Source: Streptacidiphilus anmyonensis
GTDB taxonomy: Bacteria > Actinomycetota > Actinomycetes > Streptomycetales > Streptomycetaceae
Length of the DNA stretch: 39,059 bases
Reading direction: 5' to 3'
Assembly (NCBI RefSeq): GCF_000787855.1
Contig: NZ_BBPQ01000076.1
Location: 2,003-41,061 of the forward strand
Of this stretch, positions 1 to 12,215 are shown piece by piece. A model generated the notes under the pieces. That model searched no databases, was not told the DNA's origin, and saw only the letters and a program-made list of their open reading frames with translations. Position numbers and translations under genes: made by a program. The first letter of the stretch is position 1; every line of letters starts with the position of its first letter.

Positions 1-924
1 CCGTCGCGGACCCGCCGGTGGCCCCGGGCCCGGCTGCGGCCCACACGACCGCGCCGCTGCGCACCGCCTCGGCGGAGGCCTCCTGAGCGGCCGCGGAGCC
101 CGGGGTGACGCCGGCCCCGGCCGCGAGCCGCAGGCCCGCACGCCCGGCGAGCCGCAGCCCGCCGTCCTCGCGAACGGCCCACAGTTGGACGCTGTCCGCC
201 CCGAAGGGCTGCACGGCGTGCTCCAGGATGGCCTTCACGGCCCGCTGCCCGTCCTCGGCGTGCCAGCGCGGCAGCGCGCCCGCCGACGCGTCAGTCGTGA
301 CGGCCACGCCCGCGCTTCGGGTCTCCGAGGGCAGGCGCCCGACCAGGCCGCTGGCGACGCCGCCGAGCACCGCCGGCCCGGCTGCGCCGGACACGCGCCC
401 GCTTCCGGGGCCCACCGCCCGGTCCTCACCGCCACGGGGTCCGCCGCGAACCGCGCCCCACGCGTTCGGGTCGGCCACGCGCGTACCTCCGGGGCCCGAG
501 GCCGAGTCCTCGGCACCATCAGGCGCGCCAGTCAGGGCCCCGCCGTAGTGCCCGGCACCGGCCCCGCTGCCGGGCACTCCGCCGCGCGCCGCCGGGTCGG
601 CCGCGCCGGTCGCCCACGTGCTCGCGGGGCCGCCGTCGTAGGCCGTCGCGCGGGTCGCCCGGTCGGTCAGGATCTGGTCGGCGCAGCGCAGCACGGTGCG
701 GCTCTCGGCGCGGGCCAGGCCGTGGAGGTGTCGCAGCGCGTCCTCCGGGCCGCAGCCCAGACGTTCCATCAGCACGCCGACGGCCCGGTCGATCAGCACC
801 CGCGCGTCCGTGCCGTCTCCGGCGGCGTCCAGCACCGCCTGGACCCGGTCGAACACTTCGGCCAGCCCTGCGAGACCCGTGGAGAGGGGCTCCTCGCGGG
901 CGGCGGCGCCCTCCTGGTGACCGG

Positions 925-928
<4 letters not shown>
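1..928 (-). CDS. ANTAR-GAF regulatory protein (C-terminus off the window)
   Basis: The frame opens at a GTG at 928 and has no stop down to position 1, so at least 309 residues are present and the 3' end is missing. Residues about 42-88 form an ANTAR-like helical bundle (motif DARVLIDRAVGVLMERLG, then ALRHLHGLARAESRTVL), the domain that binds paired RNA hairpins to prevent termination. A Gly/Ala/Pro-rich linker of over 100 residues follows, then from about residue 221 a GAF-like sensor segment (RWHAEDGQRAVKAILEHA, LRLAGRAGLRL). The GTG overlaps the TGA of the upstream hybrid kinase (GTGA), so the two are probably translationally coupled and act together, perhaps as sensor and output. A further C-terminal domain such as a PP2C/SpoIIE phosphatase is common in such proteins but cannot be seen here. 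Confidence 0.75.
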
Positions 929-4668
<3,740 letters not shown>

Positions 4669-4867
4669 CCGCCGGTTCGCGAAACGAACCGGACCAGCCA
4701 CTCGCGAACATTCCGCCCAGCTTATGGGGACGCGGCCGTTCGTGGACACGCCTGACGCGAGCACGCCGAGGATGTCCGGGGGCGGTGGATCCCCATGGTT
4801 CCGGGCCCTACGGCCGATCCGGCGTCCGTTCGGATTGAGAGAAAGACCACGCCCGTCGACACACCCC

Positions 4868-4925
4868 GTGTCGGTCCGCGAACCCGGGGTAGGCGCGCCA
4901 CACGAGCCGGTCCGCACGGACCGGC
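4868..4925 (+). promoter_or_regulatory. possible stress-sigma promoter and 20-bp palindrome
   Basis: GTGT at 4868-4871, then 15 bases, then GGGTAG at 4887-4892 resembles the SigB-type GTTT-N14/16-GGGTA pattern of streptomycetes. Just downstream, 4906-4925 is a perfect inverted repeat with 9-bp arms (GCCGGTCCG and CGGACCGGC, spacer CA), 23 bases before the PRC-barrel start. It could be an operator or a 5'-leader hairpin. The promoter match is by eye. Confidence 0.35.
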
Positions 4926-4948
4926 CCCGACACCGTGGAGGTGCCCGA

Positions 4949-5302
4949 GTGAACCGGCAGCTGTGGAGCTACCCGACCGACAGCGGCCTGCTGGCCGGCG
5001 AGGACGTGACCGGCTACCGCGTCGAAGCCGCCGACGGCCCGATCGGCCACGTCGAGGCGGTCCTCGACCGCGACGAGCAGCGCTCGCTGATCGTCGACAC
5101 CGGCACATGGATCTTCGGCCGCCGTGTGGTCGTCCCGGTCGGCGCGGTCTCCCGCGTCGACGGCGCCCACGGCACGGTCCACGTGGCCCGCACGAAGGAC
5201 GAGGTCAAGGACGCCCCTGCCTTCGAACGCAACGACGACGACTTCTGGACCCGCCTGGGCACCTACTACGGCGGCTTCCCGGGCCTGGGCCCGATGATCT
5301 GA
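4949..5302 (+). CDS. PRC-barrel domain protein
   Basis: A 117-residue protein from GTG 4949, chosen for the GGAGG at about 4937-4941. The longer upstream frame is antisense to the kinase and is rejected. The first half has PRC-barrel character (VTGYRVEAADGPIGHVEAVL, then WIFGRRVVVPVGAVSRVD); the C-terminus is acidic and aromatic (FERNDDDFWTRLGTYYGG). PRC-barrel proteins occur in stress responses, RNA processing and cell division; no specific role can be assigned. It is divergent from the kinase and 45 bases before the carbonic-anhydrase-like gene, probably in the same transcript. Confidence 0.8.
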   Translation: MNRQLWSYPTDSGLLAGEDVTGYRVEAADGPIGHVEAVLDRDEQRSLIVDTGTWIFGRRVVVPVGAVSRVDGAHGTVHVARTKDEVKDAPAFERNDDDFWTRLGTYYGGFPGLGPMI

Positions 5303-5347
5303 CACGATGGCGGCAACCGGAGCTCGCAGGAAGGGGTTGCCGCCACC

Positions 5348-5878
5348 GTGATCCACACCGACGAGCTGGTCGAGCGGAACGCCGGGTTCGCCGACGGCGG
5401 ATCGTTCGCCGACCTGAGGCTCATGCCCAGCGGCAGCCTGACGGTGATCGGCTGCGTCGACCCCCGGGTCGACCCGTCCCACGTCCTCGGGCTGAGCCTG
5501 GGCGAGGCGGCGGTGATCCGCAACGTCGGAGGCCGGGTCACGCCCGCGACCCTGCGGACGCTGGCGATGCTCTCGAAGGTGGTGCAGGCCCGCACGGGCG
5601 GCCCCGGCCCGACCGACCACCACTACGCGGTCCTGCACCACACCGACTGCGGGATCACGGACCTGGCCGCGTTCCCCGAACTGCTGGCCGACTACTTCGA
5701 TGTTCCGGCCGAGGACCTCGACGCCAAGGCGGTCAGCGACCCGTTCGCCGCCGTCCGCGTCGACGTCGAGACCCTCAGGCCGCGGCTTCGGGCCGGAGTC
5801 CTCGTCTCGGGGCTCGTGTACGACGTGGCCACCGGGCGCGTCGAGGTCGTCGTCCCCCCTGCCCGCGTGGAAGCATGA
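5348..5878 (+). CDS. beta-carbonic anhydrase family protein
   Basis: A 176-residue protein starting at GTG 5348. The zinc-site motifs are visible: Cys36 with the Asp38-Arg40 dyad in IGCVDPR, and His98 and Cys101 in HHTDCG. The expected reaction is reversible CO2 hydration, but small actinobacterial members are often uncharacterised. There is no signal peptide. It follows the PRC-barrel gene on the same strand and converges on the hydrolase at 5910. Confidence 0.8.
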   Translation: MIHTDELVERNAGFADGGSFADLRLMPSGSLTVIGCVDPRVDPSHVLGLSLGEAAVIRNVGGRVTPATLRTLAMLSKVVQARTGGPGPTDHHYAVLHHTDCGITDLAAFPELLADYFDVPAEDLDAKAVSDPFAAVRVDVETLRPRLRAGVLVSGLVYDVATGRVEVVVPPARVEA

Positions 5879-5909
5879 CGCCTGGTCGGTCGGACGGCTC
5901 GCTCCGTGG

Positions 5910-7145
5910 CTACGCGGCGGCGGGCGTCGACCCGTGGCGTCCGAGGGTGTCGTCCAGCCAGTCGTAGATCCTCGCCATGGCCAGTCGCTGGGCGCCGACC
6001 TGGCAGTGGGCGTCGGCGCCCTCCTGCGCCGTGAACTCCAGAAAGGTCTTGGGGCAGGTGAGCTCGTCGTAGAGCTGCCTGGCCTGTCCGGCGAAGAACA
6101 GGTCCTCCTCGGCGTCGCAGACCAGGACCGGGCACTGGATCCGTTCCGCGATGCCGTGGAGGCGGTAGTCGAGGTAGGCGGCGCCGAACGCCCGGGGCGT
6201 GTCCACGCCCATGACGTACATGCCGTGGTTGATCGCCCAGCGCACCACCGGGTCCTCGGCCATCCGCTGCTCGAACAGGGCGTCGAGCTCCGGGTCCGTC
6301 TCGGCGCGCAGCCGCCGTTCCGCCTCGGCCCGCTCGCCGGGCAGGAAGCGGGTCACCGCAGGGCCGAGGTCGTAGACGCCGTCCAGGGCGATCACCGCGG
6401 CCAGGCGGTTTTCGAACGCCGCCGCCCTCGGTGCGAGGAGGCCGCCCATGCTGTTGCCGAGCAGGGCGATGCGCTCGTTGTCGACCTCCGGCAGGCCGGT
6501 GGCGAAGTCCAGGACGGGACCCACCACGTTCTCCCAGTCGGGGCGGAAGGTCAGCCCCTCGCGGTGCAGCGGTCCCGGCTGGCCCGGACCGTCGAAGACC
6601 AGGACGGTGTAGCCCCGCTCCACTCCGGCCACGGCTCCGAAGAAGTGCATCTCCTCGGCGGTTCCGTCGAATCCGTTGTGCAGGACCAGGGTCGGACGCG
6701 GTTCACCCGAGTCGTCGGCCCGATAGAGGTAGCCGGGCAGTGTGGTTCCCTCGTAGGGGATCTCGATCGGCTCGATCCGGGGACTGGACAGGGCGGCCGC
6801 CGAACGGAAGCACTCCACGGAGCGCTCGTAGGCGTGCTGGTGCCGGGGGTCGCACGGGTGGCCGTGCAGGAAGAACTCGGCTGAGCGGTAGTAGTTGGAC
6901 GCCCTGAGGAATCCGTCCCTGGCGCTCACCGGGTGGCCCGCCTCCAGGGCCCGCCGGGCCTCGTCCGCCACCCGGTCGGCCGTGGCCAGCCACTCCTTGT
7001 GCCAACTGCCGTAGTCGCCCTCGGCGATCCGCCCAGCGGTGGCGACCACCTCGCCGAAGTCCGCGCCGCCGTAGGCGATGTGGCCGAACGAGCGCAGGGT
7101 CTCGTACCAGAACTGGGCGTCACCGGGGAACAGCAGTCGCTCCAT
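5910..7145 (-). CDS. alpha/beta hydrolase (FrsA / dihydropseudooxynicotine hydrolase-like)
   Basis: A 411-residue hydrolase with an N-terminal helical lid domain (about 1-120) before the alpha/beta core, as in the FrsA and 2,6-dihydropseudooxynicotine hydrolase group. The nucleophile is Ser232 in LLGNSMGG, the acid probably Asp348 in CDAEEDLFF and the base His380 in GADAHCQVG; the oxyanion-side motif is HNGFDGT. ATG 7145 is preferred to the in-frame GTG at 7148 because AAGGAG lies 7 bases upstream. Substrate unknown. The promoter probably lies in the 157-bp gap upstream, which holds repeated TGTCCAC elements. Confidence 0.85.
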   Translation of the reverse strand: MERLLFPGDAQFWYETLRSFGHIAYGGADFGEVVATAGRIAEGDYGSWHKEWLATADRVADEARRALEAGHPVSARDGFLRASNYYRSAEFFLHGHPCDPRHQHAYERSVECFRSAAALSSPRIEPIEIPYEGTTLPGYLYRADDSGEPRPTLVLHNGFDGTAEEMHFFGAVAGVERGYTVLVFDGPGQPGPLHREGLTFRPDWENVVGPVLDFATGLPEVDNERIALLGNSMGGLLAPRAAAFENRLAAVIALDGVYDLGPAVTRFLPGERAEAERRLRAETDPELDALFEQRMAEDPVVRWAINHGMYVMGVDTPRAFGAAYLDYRLHGIAERIQCPVLVCDAEEDLFFAGQARQLYDELTCPKTFLEFTAQEGADAHCQVGAQRLAMARIYDWLDDTLGRHGSTPAAA

Positions 7146-7171
7146 CACTCTTCTCCTTCACCTCACGGGAC

Positions 7172-7298
7172 TGATGAAGCGCAGTCTTGTGTGGGGCGGT
7201 GTCCACTCTCCAGGCCGGATCGGAGCGGGTGACTGTCCACCCCTGTCCACTTCAGCTCTCTCCGGACCCGGCACTGGTCGCGACCCAGTGATGAAGCG
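7172..7298. promoter_or_regulatory. repeat-bearing gap before the hydrolase
   Basis: TGTCCAC occurs at 7200-7206, 7234-7240 and 7244-7250; the last two are exactly 10 bp apart, one helical turn. The 10-mer TGATGAAGCG occurs at 7172-7181 and 7289-7298. This layout suggests a regulator site for the hydrolase gene, but no known consensus was recognised. Confidence 0.3.
7272..7290 (-). terminator. hairpin after the MFS gene
   Basis: CACTGG (7272-7277) and CCAGTG (7285-7290) pair around a 7-base loop, 12 bases past the MFS stop at 7303. There is no U-tract, as is common in high-GC actinomycetes. Confidence 0.35.
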
Positions 7299-7302
7299 TG
7301 CC

Positions 7303-8697
7303 TCAGCCGGCCGTCACGGCCGCGGCTTCAGGTTCCGAAGCCGGCTGCGCCGTGCCGCCACGCGGCAGCGCGACGGCCGCGTACAGGCCCGCGAGCAGAA
7401 CGCAGCATCCGGCGGCGGAGAAGATCGTGTCGATGCTGCCGACGGCCAACCCGGCGACCCGGGCGTGGAAGTCACGCAGGGCCGAACTCGCGAGCCAGCC
7501 TGCGGCGACGACGGAGAGCATCGAGGCGAGCTCGTTGACCGGGTTGAAGACCGCGATCATCCGGCCCAGATACTCCTGCGGCGTCGCCTCCAGGAGCAGC
7601 GGCGTCATCGCGGTGTTGAGCATCGCGACCGGGAGCGCGACACCGGTCAGCAGGATCACGCCGGCGAGGAACTCGGTCTGCCGTGCGTAGGCCAGCACCA
7701 GCAGGCCGGTGACGAGCAGCGCGCCCCATGTCGTCGCCCGCGCTCCGATCCGTTTGACCACCCGTCCGGCCACCAGGGATCCGCCGATCGCCCCGACGCC
7801 GAACGCGGTGGCGACGAAGCCGAACAGCCGTGAGGAGGTGTGCAGGTTGTCGGTGACGAAGAAGACGTTGAGCGAGTTGAGCGCGCCGGTCCCGCACTGG
7901 GCGATGACCGCGATGCCCAGCAGCGCCACCAGGAACCGGTTTCCGGCGAAGAACCGCAACCCGGCGGCGAACTCCTGCCACAGTCTGGCCGCTTGGCCTT
8001 CGTCGCCGGCGGCGTGCCCTTGTCCGGCGGTGCGGACACCGCGGATGGACCACCAGGAGAACAGGTAGGACAGGGCGTTGAGCAGCAGCGCCCACTGGAG
8101 TCCGGCCGTGAACAGAAGCGGTGCGGCCAGCGGCGGCCCGAGGATGGAGGCGGTGGCGGTGGTCGCCTGCCCGACGCCCGCGGCGCGGGCCCGGTCGGCT
8201 TCGCCCGGGACCACCTCGCCCAGCACGGCGAAGCGCGCCGGGGAGAAGAACTGTCCGGCGGCGTTGACCGCGAAGACCAGCGCGTAGATCACCGCGAGCC
8301 AGACCCCGGTCGGCAGCGCGGAGGTCGGCAGGAAGGAGAGCACGGCGAGCAGGCCGGTCAGTGCGGCGCGCACCAGCTCCGTCCGCAGCATCACCCGCTT
8401 GCGGTCCCAGCGGTCGACGAACACCCCCGCCAGCGGACCCACGACCAGGACCGACGCCCCGACCGCCAGCATCACACCGCTGACCGCGGCGGGCGCCCAT
8501 GCCCTCCCGGGGGCCAGTACGGTGGCCACCCAGAGCACCAGCGTCGTGTCGAAGACGTAGTCCCCGAGCGTCGACACCGCCTGGCCGTACCACAGCCGTG
8601 CGAAGTCACGGTTGATCAACACCGCGTCCGCCCGGCCGCGCAAGGAGAGTCTCCCCGCCACCTCGTCCCCCGCCCCGTCCCCCGGTTCCGCTGTCAT
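7303..8697 (-). CDS. MFS exporter, EntS/MFS_3-like, 12 helices
   Basis: A 464-residue major facilitator protein with about 12 hydrophobic segments. The cytoplasmic motif after helix 2 is FVDRWDRKRVM, and the N-terminus FARLWYGQAVSTLGDYVF is typical of the enterobactin-exporter/macrolide-efflux group. ATG 8697 is chosen over the longer frame from 8730, since the extra residues precede a normal soluble N-terminus. It is divergent from the GNAT gene across 80 bp. Substrate unknown; drug or siderophore efflux is possible. Confidence 0.85.
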   Translation of the reverse strand: MTAEPGDGAGDEVAGRLSLRGRADAVLINRDFARLWYGQAVSTLGDYVFDTTLVLWVATVLAPGRAWAPAAVSGVMLAVGASVLVVGPLAGVFVDRWDRKRVMLRTELVRAALTGLLAVLSFLPTSALPTGVWLAVIYALVFAVNAAGQFFSPARFAVLGEVVPGEADRARAAGVGQATTATASILGPPLAAPLLFTAGLQWALLLNALSYLFSWWSIRGVRTAGQGHAAGDEGQAARLWQEFAAGLRFFAGNRFLVALLGIAVIAQCGTGALNSLNVFFVTDNLHTSSRLFGFVATAFGVGAIGGSLVAGRVVKRIGARATTWGALLVTGLLVLAYARQTEFLAGVILLTGVALPVAMLNTAMTPLLLEATPQEYLGRMIAVFNPVNELASMLSVVAAGWLASSALRDFHARVAGLAVGSIDTIFSAAGCCVLLAGLYAAVALPRGGTAQPASEPEAAAVTAG

Positions 8698-8777
8698 GCC
8701 CGTGATGATCAGGCGCGCCACTGTATCCACGGGCGTGCGCGCAGAAAAGCCGTTGAGCCGCCCTGCGTGCCTCGGGC

Positions 8778-9353
8778 ATGATCCGCCCCGTGAAGAGCTA
8801 CCTGGAGACCGACCGCCTGACCCTGCGGCATTTCACGGCCGACGACGCCGACCTGCTGATCGAGCTCGACAGCGACCCGGCGGTGATGCGCTACCTGACC
8901 GGGGGTCAGGCGACCGCGCCGGAGATCGTCCGGGAGAGCCATCTGCCGTACATCATCGCCGGGTACGAGAGGTGGGACGGCGACCTCGGCCTGTTCGCCG
9001 CGCACGAGCGGGACGGGGGCGCGTTCGTCGGCTGGTTCCACCTGCGGCCCGAGCCCGACGGCCCGCGGGACGAGGCCGAGCTCGGCTACCGGCTGCGGCA
9101 GGCCGCCTGGGGCAAGGGGTACGCCACCGAGGGCTCGCAGGGTCTGCTGCACAAGGGGTTCACCGCGCTCGGCCTGCGCAGCGTCTGGGCCGCCACGATG
9201 ACCGTGAACAGCGGTTCGCGCCGGGTCATGGAGAAGCTGGGCATGAGGCTCGCAGGCAGCATCCCCGTGCCCGAGGACATGCAGATGATCGAGGGCGCCG
9301 AGCAGGGGGGCGTGCGGTACGAGATCACGAAGGAGCAGTGGGAGCTGCGTTGA
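8778..9353 (+). CDS. GNAT acetyltransferase, RimJ/RimL type
   Basis: A 191-residue protein with the GNAT pattern of this subgroup: an N-terminal ETDRLTLRHFTADDADLLIE, central ELGYRLRQAAWGKGYATEGS where the acetyl-CoA pyrophosphate-binding R/Q-x-x-G-x-G/A loop lies, and VNSGSRRVMEKLGM near the end. It transfers an acetyl group to an amine, but protein N-terminus, antibiotic and small molecule cannot be told apart here. Its last 29 bases overlap the convergent mscS-type gene. Confidence 0.88.
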   Translation: MIRPVKSYLETDRLTLRHFTADDADLLIELDSDPAVMRYLTGGQATAPEIVRESHLPYIIAGYERWDGDLGLFAAHERDGGAFVGWFHLRPEPDGPRDEAELGYRLRQAAWGKGYATEGSQGLLHKGFTALGLRSVWAATMTVNSGSRRVMEKLGMRLAGSIPVPEDMQMIEGAEQGGVRYEITKEQWELR

Positions 9354-10380
9354 CCGGCACGCGCGGCAGCGCGTGGGGCTGCTCGTCGCGGAGGTAGGCG
9401 GCGAGCTGCTCGCGGACGAGGCAGCGCAGTTCGAAGGCGTCGGAGGCGTTGTCGGCGGTCATCAGGGCGCGCACCACCAGGGTGGTCGGGGTGGTGTCCA
9501 CGACCTGGAGGGCCTGGCCGTCGCCGTTCCAGAGCTTGGTGGAGAGCAGCACCTCGGAGAGGCGCTCGCGCAGGTCGGCGACCTCGGCGCGGTAGTCGAC
9601 GTGGATCAGCGCGGTGCCGGTGATCGCGGGGTCGCGGCGGGACCAGTTCTCGAACGGCTTGCCGGCGAACGCGGAGGCGGGCATGACGATGCGGCGCTGG
9701 TCCCAGGTGGCGACCACCACGTAGGTGAGCGTGATCTCCTCGACGGTGCCCCACTCGTCGGCGACGACGACCTCGTCGCCGATGCGCATCATGTCGCCGA
9801 AGGCGAGCTGCATGCCCGCGAACAGGTTGGCCAGCGTGCTCTGCGCGGCGATGCCCGCGATCACCCCGATCAGGCCCGCGGAGGCGAAGACGCTGGTGCC
9901 GATCGTGCGCACGGTGCGGAAGGTCATCAGGATCGCCGCGACCGCGAGGACCGCGCACAGCGCGCCGGTCATCCGGCGCATCAGGTCCGCCTGGGTGCGC
10001 ACCCGCCGCACCCGTGCGGCGTCCCTGGGCTGGACGGTGTAGCGGGCGAGGCCGAGGTCGAAACCCACGCTGGCGACCTGGTAGGCCAGCCAGGCCGCGG
10101 CGGCGATCAGCAGCACCACCAGGGTGTGCCGGGCGGCGCCGTCCGCGTCTCCCGCCCAGCGGAAGCGGCTGCCGGCGATCAGCAGCGCGAGCGGAACCAG
10201 CGTGGCCAGCAGCGGGCGGCGGCAGCGTCCCAGCAGCCGCAGGGAGGCCCCGCGGGCCGCGCGGCCTCGGATCGTGCGCCGCGCCACCCGTTCGACGGCC
10301 TCGACCGCCAACCACGCGGCCACCACAGCTGCGGCGATCGCGATCAGCGGCACTGCGACCGATGCGACGGCTGGATTCAC
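9325..10380 (-). CDS. MscS-family mechanosensitive channel
   Basis: A 351-residue membrane protein with several hydrophobic segments in the first 190 residues, then the pore-lining and beta-domain signature GVIAGIAAQSTLANLFAGM followed by GDMMRIGDEV and WGTVEEITLTYV. GTG 10380 is chosen because GGGAGG lies 6 bases upstream; a longer frame starts at 10395. The family releases solutes on hypo-osmotic shock. Its start lies about 100 bases past the argS-like stop, with a hairpin between, so it is probably outside the biosynthetic transcript. Confidence 0.88.
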   Translation of the reverse strand: MNPAVASVAVPLIAIAAAVVAAWLAVEAVERVARRTIRGRAARGASLRLLGRCRRPLLATLVPLALLIAGSRFRWAGDADGAARHTLVVLLIAAAAWLAYQVASVGFDLGLARYTVQPRDAARVRRVRTQADLMRRMTGALCAVLAVAAILMTFRTVRTIGTSVFASAGLIGVIAGIAAQSTLANLFAGMQLAFGDMMRIGDEVVVADEWGTVEEITLTYVVVATWDQRRIVMPASAFAGKPFENWSRRDPAITGTALIHVDYRAEVADLRERLSEVLLSTKLWNGDGQALQVVDTTPTTLVVRALMTADNASDAFELRCLVREQLAAYLRDEQPHALPRVPVNAAPTAPS

Positions 10381-10424
10381 GTGTGACCTCCCCACGGTCC
10401 TGGTGCGCTTGCGCGCCTGTCCTG

Positions 10425-10446
10425 GCCGCGCCTAACCGGGCGCGGC
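10425..10446 (-). terminator. hairpin closing the biosynthetic operon
   Basis: GCCGCGCC (10425-10432) and GGCGCGGC (10439-10446) form a perfect 8-bp stem with a 6-base loop, 33 bases past the ArgRS stop and before the MscS gene. It is the most likely end of the long minus-strand transcript. Confidence 0.5.
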
Positions 10447-10478
10447 GCGGCCCAAACGGGGAGGACGAGTGGCCCGCG

Positions 10479-12215
10479 CTACATCCGTTCCGGCGCCTCG
10501 ATCCCGAGCAGCGAGAGCCCCAGGGTCAGCACCCGCGAGGTGAGCGTGGCCAGCACCAGCCGGGAGTCGCGCACCTGCGGCGAGTCGGCGCCGAGGATCG
10601 GGCAGCTCGCGTAGAAGGCGGAGAACGCGCTGGCCGTCTCGTAGAGGTGGGTGCAGAGCTTGTGCGGGGCGTAGTCGCGCGTCGCGGCCGCGCACGCGGC
10701 CGGGAACCGCAGGATCCGCAGCAGCAGGTCGCGCTCGCGCGGGTCGGTGAGCAGCACCGGCGTTCCGGCGGCCGGTTCGGCCCCGGCCCGGTGCAGCACC
10801 GAGCGGATCCGGCAGTTGGCGTACTGGAGGTAGACGGCGGTGTTGCCGGTCATCGCCAGCATCCGGTTCCAGTCGAAGACGTAGTCGTTGCGGCGGTCGC
10901 CCGACAGGTCGGCGTACTTGACGGCGCCGATGCCGACCGCGCGGGCGACCGCCGTCCGCTCCGCCTCCGGCAGCGCCGTCCGCTCCGCGATCCGCGCCGC
11001 GTGGTCGACGGCCTCGACGAGCAGGTCGACGAGCTTGACGGAGCCGCCCGCGCGGGTGCGGATGGTGCGGCCGTCCTGGCCGAGGATCGTGCCGAAGCCG
11101 ATGTGCTGGGCGTGGTGGTCGCCGGTGAGCCAGCCCGCCTCGCGCAGCACGGCGAAGACCAGCGCGAAGTGCTGCGCCTGCGGGCTGCCCACGACGTACA
11201 GCAGGTCGTCGGCGCCGCGCTCCTCGATCCAGTAGCGGGCGGTGGCCAGGTCGGTGGTGGCGTAGCCGTAGCCGCCGCCGCGCTTGCGGACGATCACGGC
11301 CTGCGGGTCGCCGTCGCGGTTGGTGAAGCCCTCGGGGAACGCGCAGATCGCGCCGCCGCTGACCTTGACCAGGCGTTTGGCGCTGAGCTGCTTGACGACG
11401 TCGGCCAGGAACGGGTTGTAGAAGCTCTCCCCGTAGACGTCGGCGGGGGTCAGCTGGATGCCCAGGAGCGCGTAGACCTCCTCGAAGTGCCGGGCCGACG
11501 CCTCCACGAGCCGCCGCCACAGGGCAAGGGTCTCCTGGTGGCCGCCCTGGAGCAGCACGACGCGGCGGCGCGCGCGGTTGGCGAACTCCAGTTCGGCGTC
11601 GAACTTCTTGCGCGCCTCCTGGTAGAAGCCGTTCAGGTCGCTGATCGAGGCGTCGTCGTCCGAGCCGGTCCGGCCCTCGTCGACCATGTGCTCGATGAGC
11701 ATGCCGAACGGGGTGCCCCAGTCGCCGATGTGGTTGTGCGGGACGACCTCGTGACCGGCGAACCGCAGCAGCCTGCTGATCGCGTCGCCGAGCACGGAGG
11801 AGCGCAGGTGGCCGACGTGCATCTCCTTGGCGACGTTGGGGCTGGAGTAGTCGATCGCGATGCGGCGCGGGCTGTCGGTGGGCGGGGCGCCGAGCCGCTC
11901 GTCGTCCAGCAGGGAGCCCGCCCGCGCGGCGAGCCAGTCGTCGGTCAGCACCAGGTTGACGAACCCGGTGCCGCTGACCTGCGGCGGCTCGACGATGTCG
12001 GCGGCGTCCAGGTGGGCGACGATGTCCGCGGCGACATCCCGCGGGTCCCGGCCCAGCGTCCGGGCGAGGCCCATCGCGATGTTGCTCTGGTAGTCGACGC
12101 CGTCCCGCTTCGACGGGCGGATCAGCGCGTCCTGCTCGCTGACGGGGAGATCCAGTGCCGCCTGCACCGCCGCCGCCACGCGTCGGCCCAGCTCGACGCC
12201 CACGTTACCGTGCAT
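10479..12215 (-). CDS. argS: arginyl-tRNA synthetase, cluster-linked
   Basis: A 578-residue class I synthetase charging tRNA(Arg). It has the N-terminal tRNA D-loop-recognition domain, NVAKEMHVGHLRSSVLGDAI with HVGH at 133-136 (the HIGH motif), the ArgRS-typical replacement of KMSK by GRTIRTRAGGSVKLVDLL, an anticodon-binding helical domain (HKLCTHLYETASAFSAFY), and the canonical ending GIEAPERM. All these look intact. The start lies 11 bases inside the upstream MFS gene; AGGAGG spaced for a GTG at 12218 or this ATG supports coupling. Sitting last in a biosynthetic operon behind an exporter, it is more likely a resistance paralogue or supplier of Arg-tRNA than an unrelated housekeeping copy. 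That reading is inference. Confidence 0.93.
   Translation of the reverse strand: MHGNVGVELGRRVAAAVQAALDLPVSEQDALIRPSKRDGVDYQSNIAMGLARTLGRDPRDVAADIVAHLDAADIVEPPQVSGTGFVNLVLTDDWLAARAGSLLDDERLGAPPTDSPRRIAIDYSSPNVAKEMHVGHLRSSVLGDAISRLLRFAGHEVVPHNHIGDWGTPFGMLIEHMVDEGRTGSDDDASISDLNGFYQEARKKFDAELEFANRARRRVVLLQGGHQETLALWRRLVEASARHFEEVYALLGIQLTPADVYGESFYNPFLADVVKQLSAKRLVKVSGGAICAFPEGFTNRDGDPQAVIVRKRGGGYGYATTDLATARYWIEERGADDLLYVVGSPQAQHFALVFAVLREAGWLTGDHHAQHIGFGTILGQDGRTIRTRAGGSVKLVDLLVEAVDHAARIAERTALPEAERTAVARAVGIGAVKYADLSGDRRNDYVFDWNRMLAMTGNTAVYLQYANCRIRSVLHRAGAEPAAGTPVLLTDPRERDLLLRILRFPAACAAATRDYAPHKLCTHLYETASAFSAFYASCPILGADSPQVRDSRLVLATLTSRVLTLGLSLLGIEAPERM

Noticed and set aside
4669-4917. N-terminal extension of the hybrid kinase.
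   Set aside because: It is Arg/Pro-rich, covers the divergent promoter region and has no family similarity.
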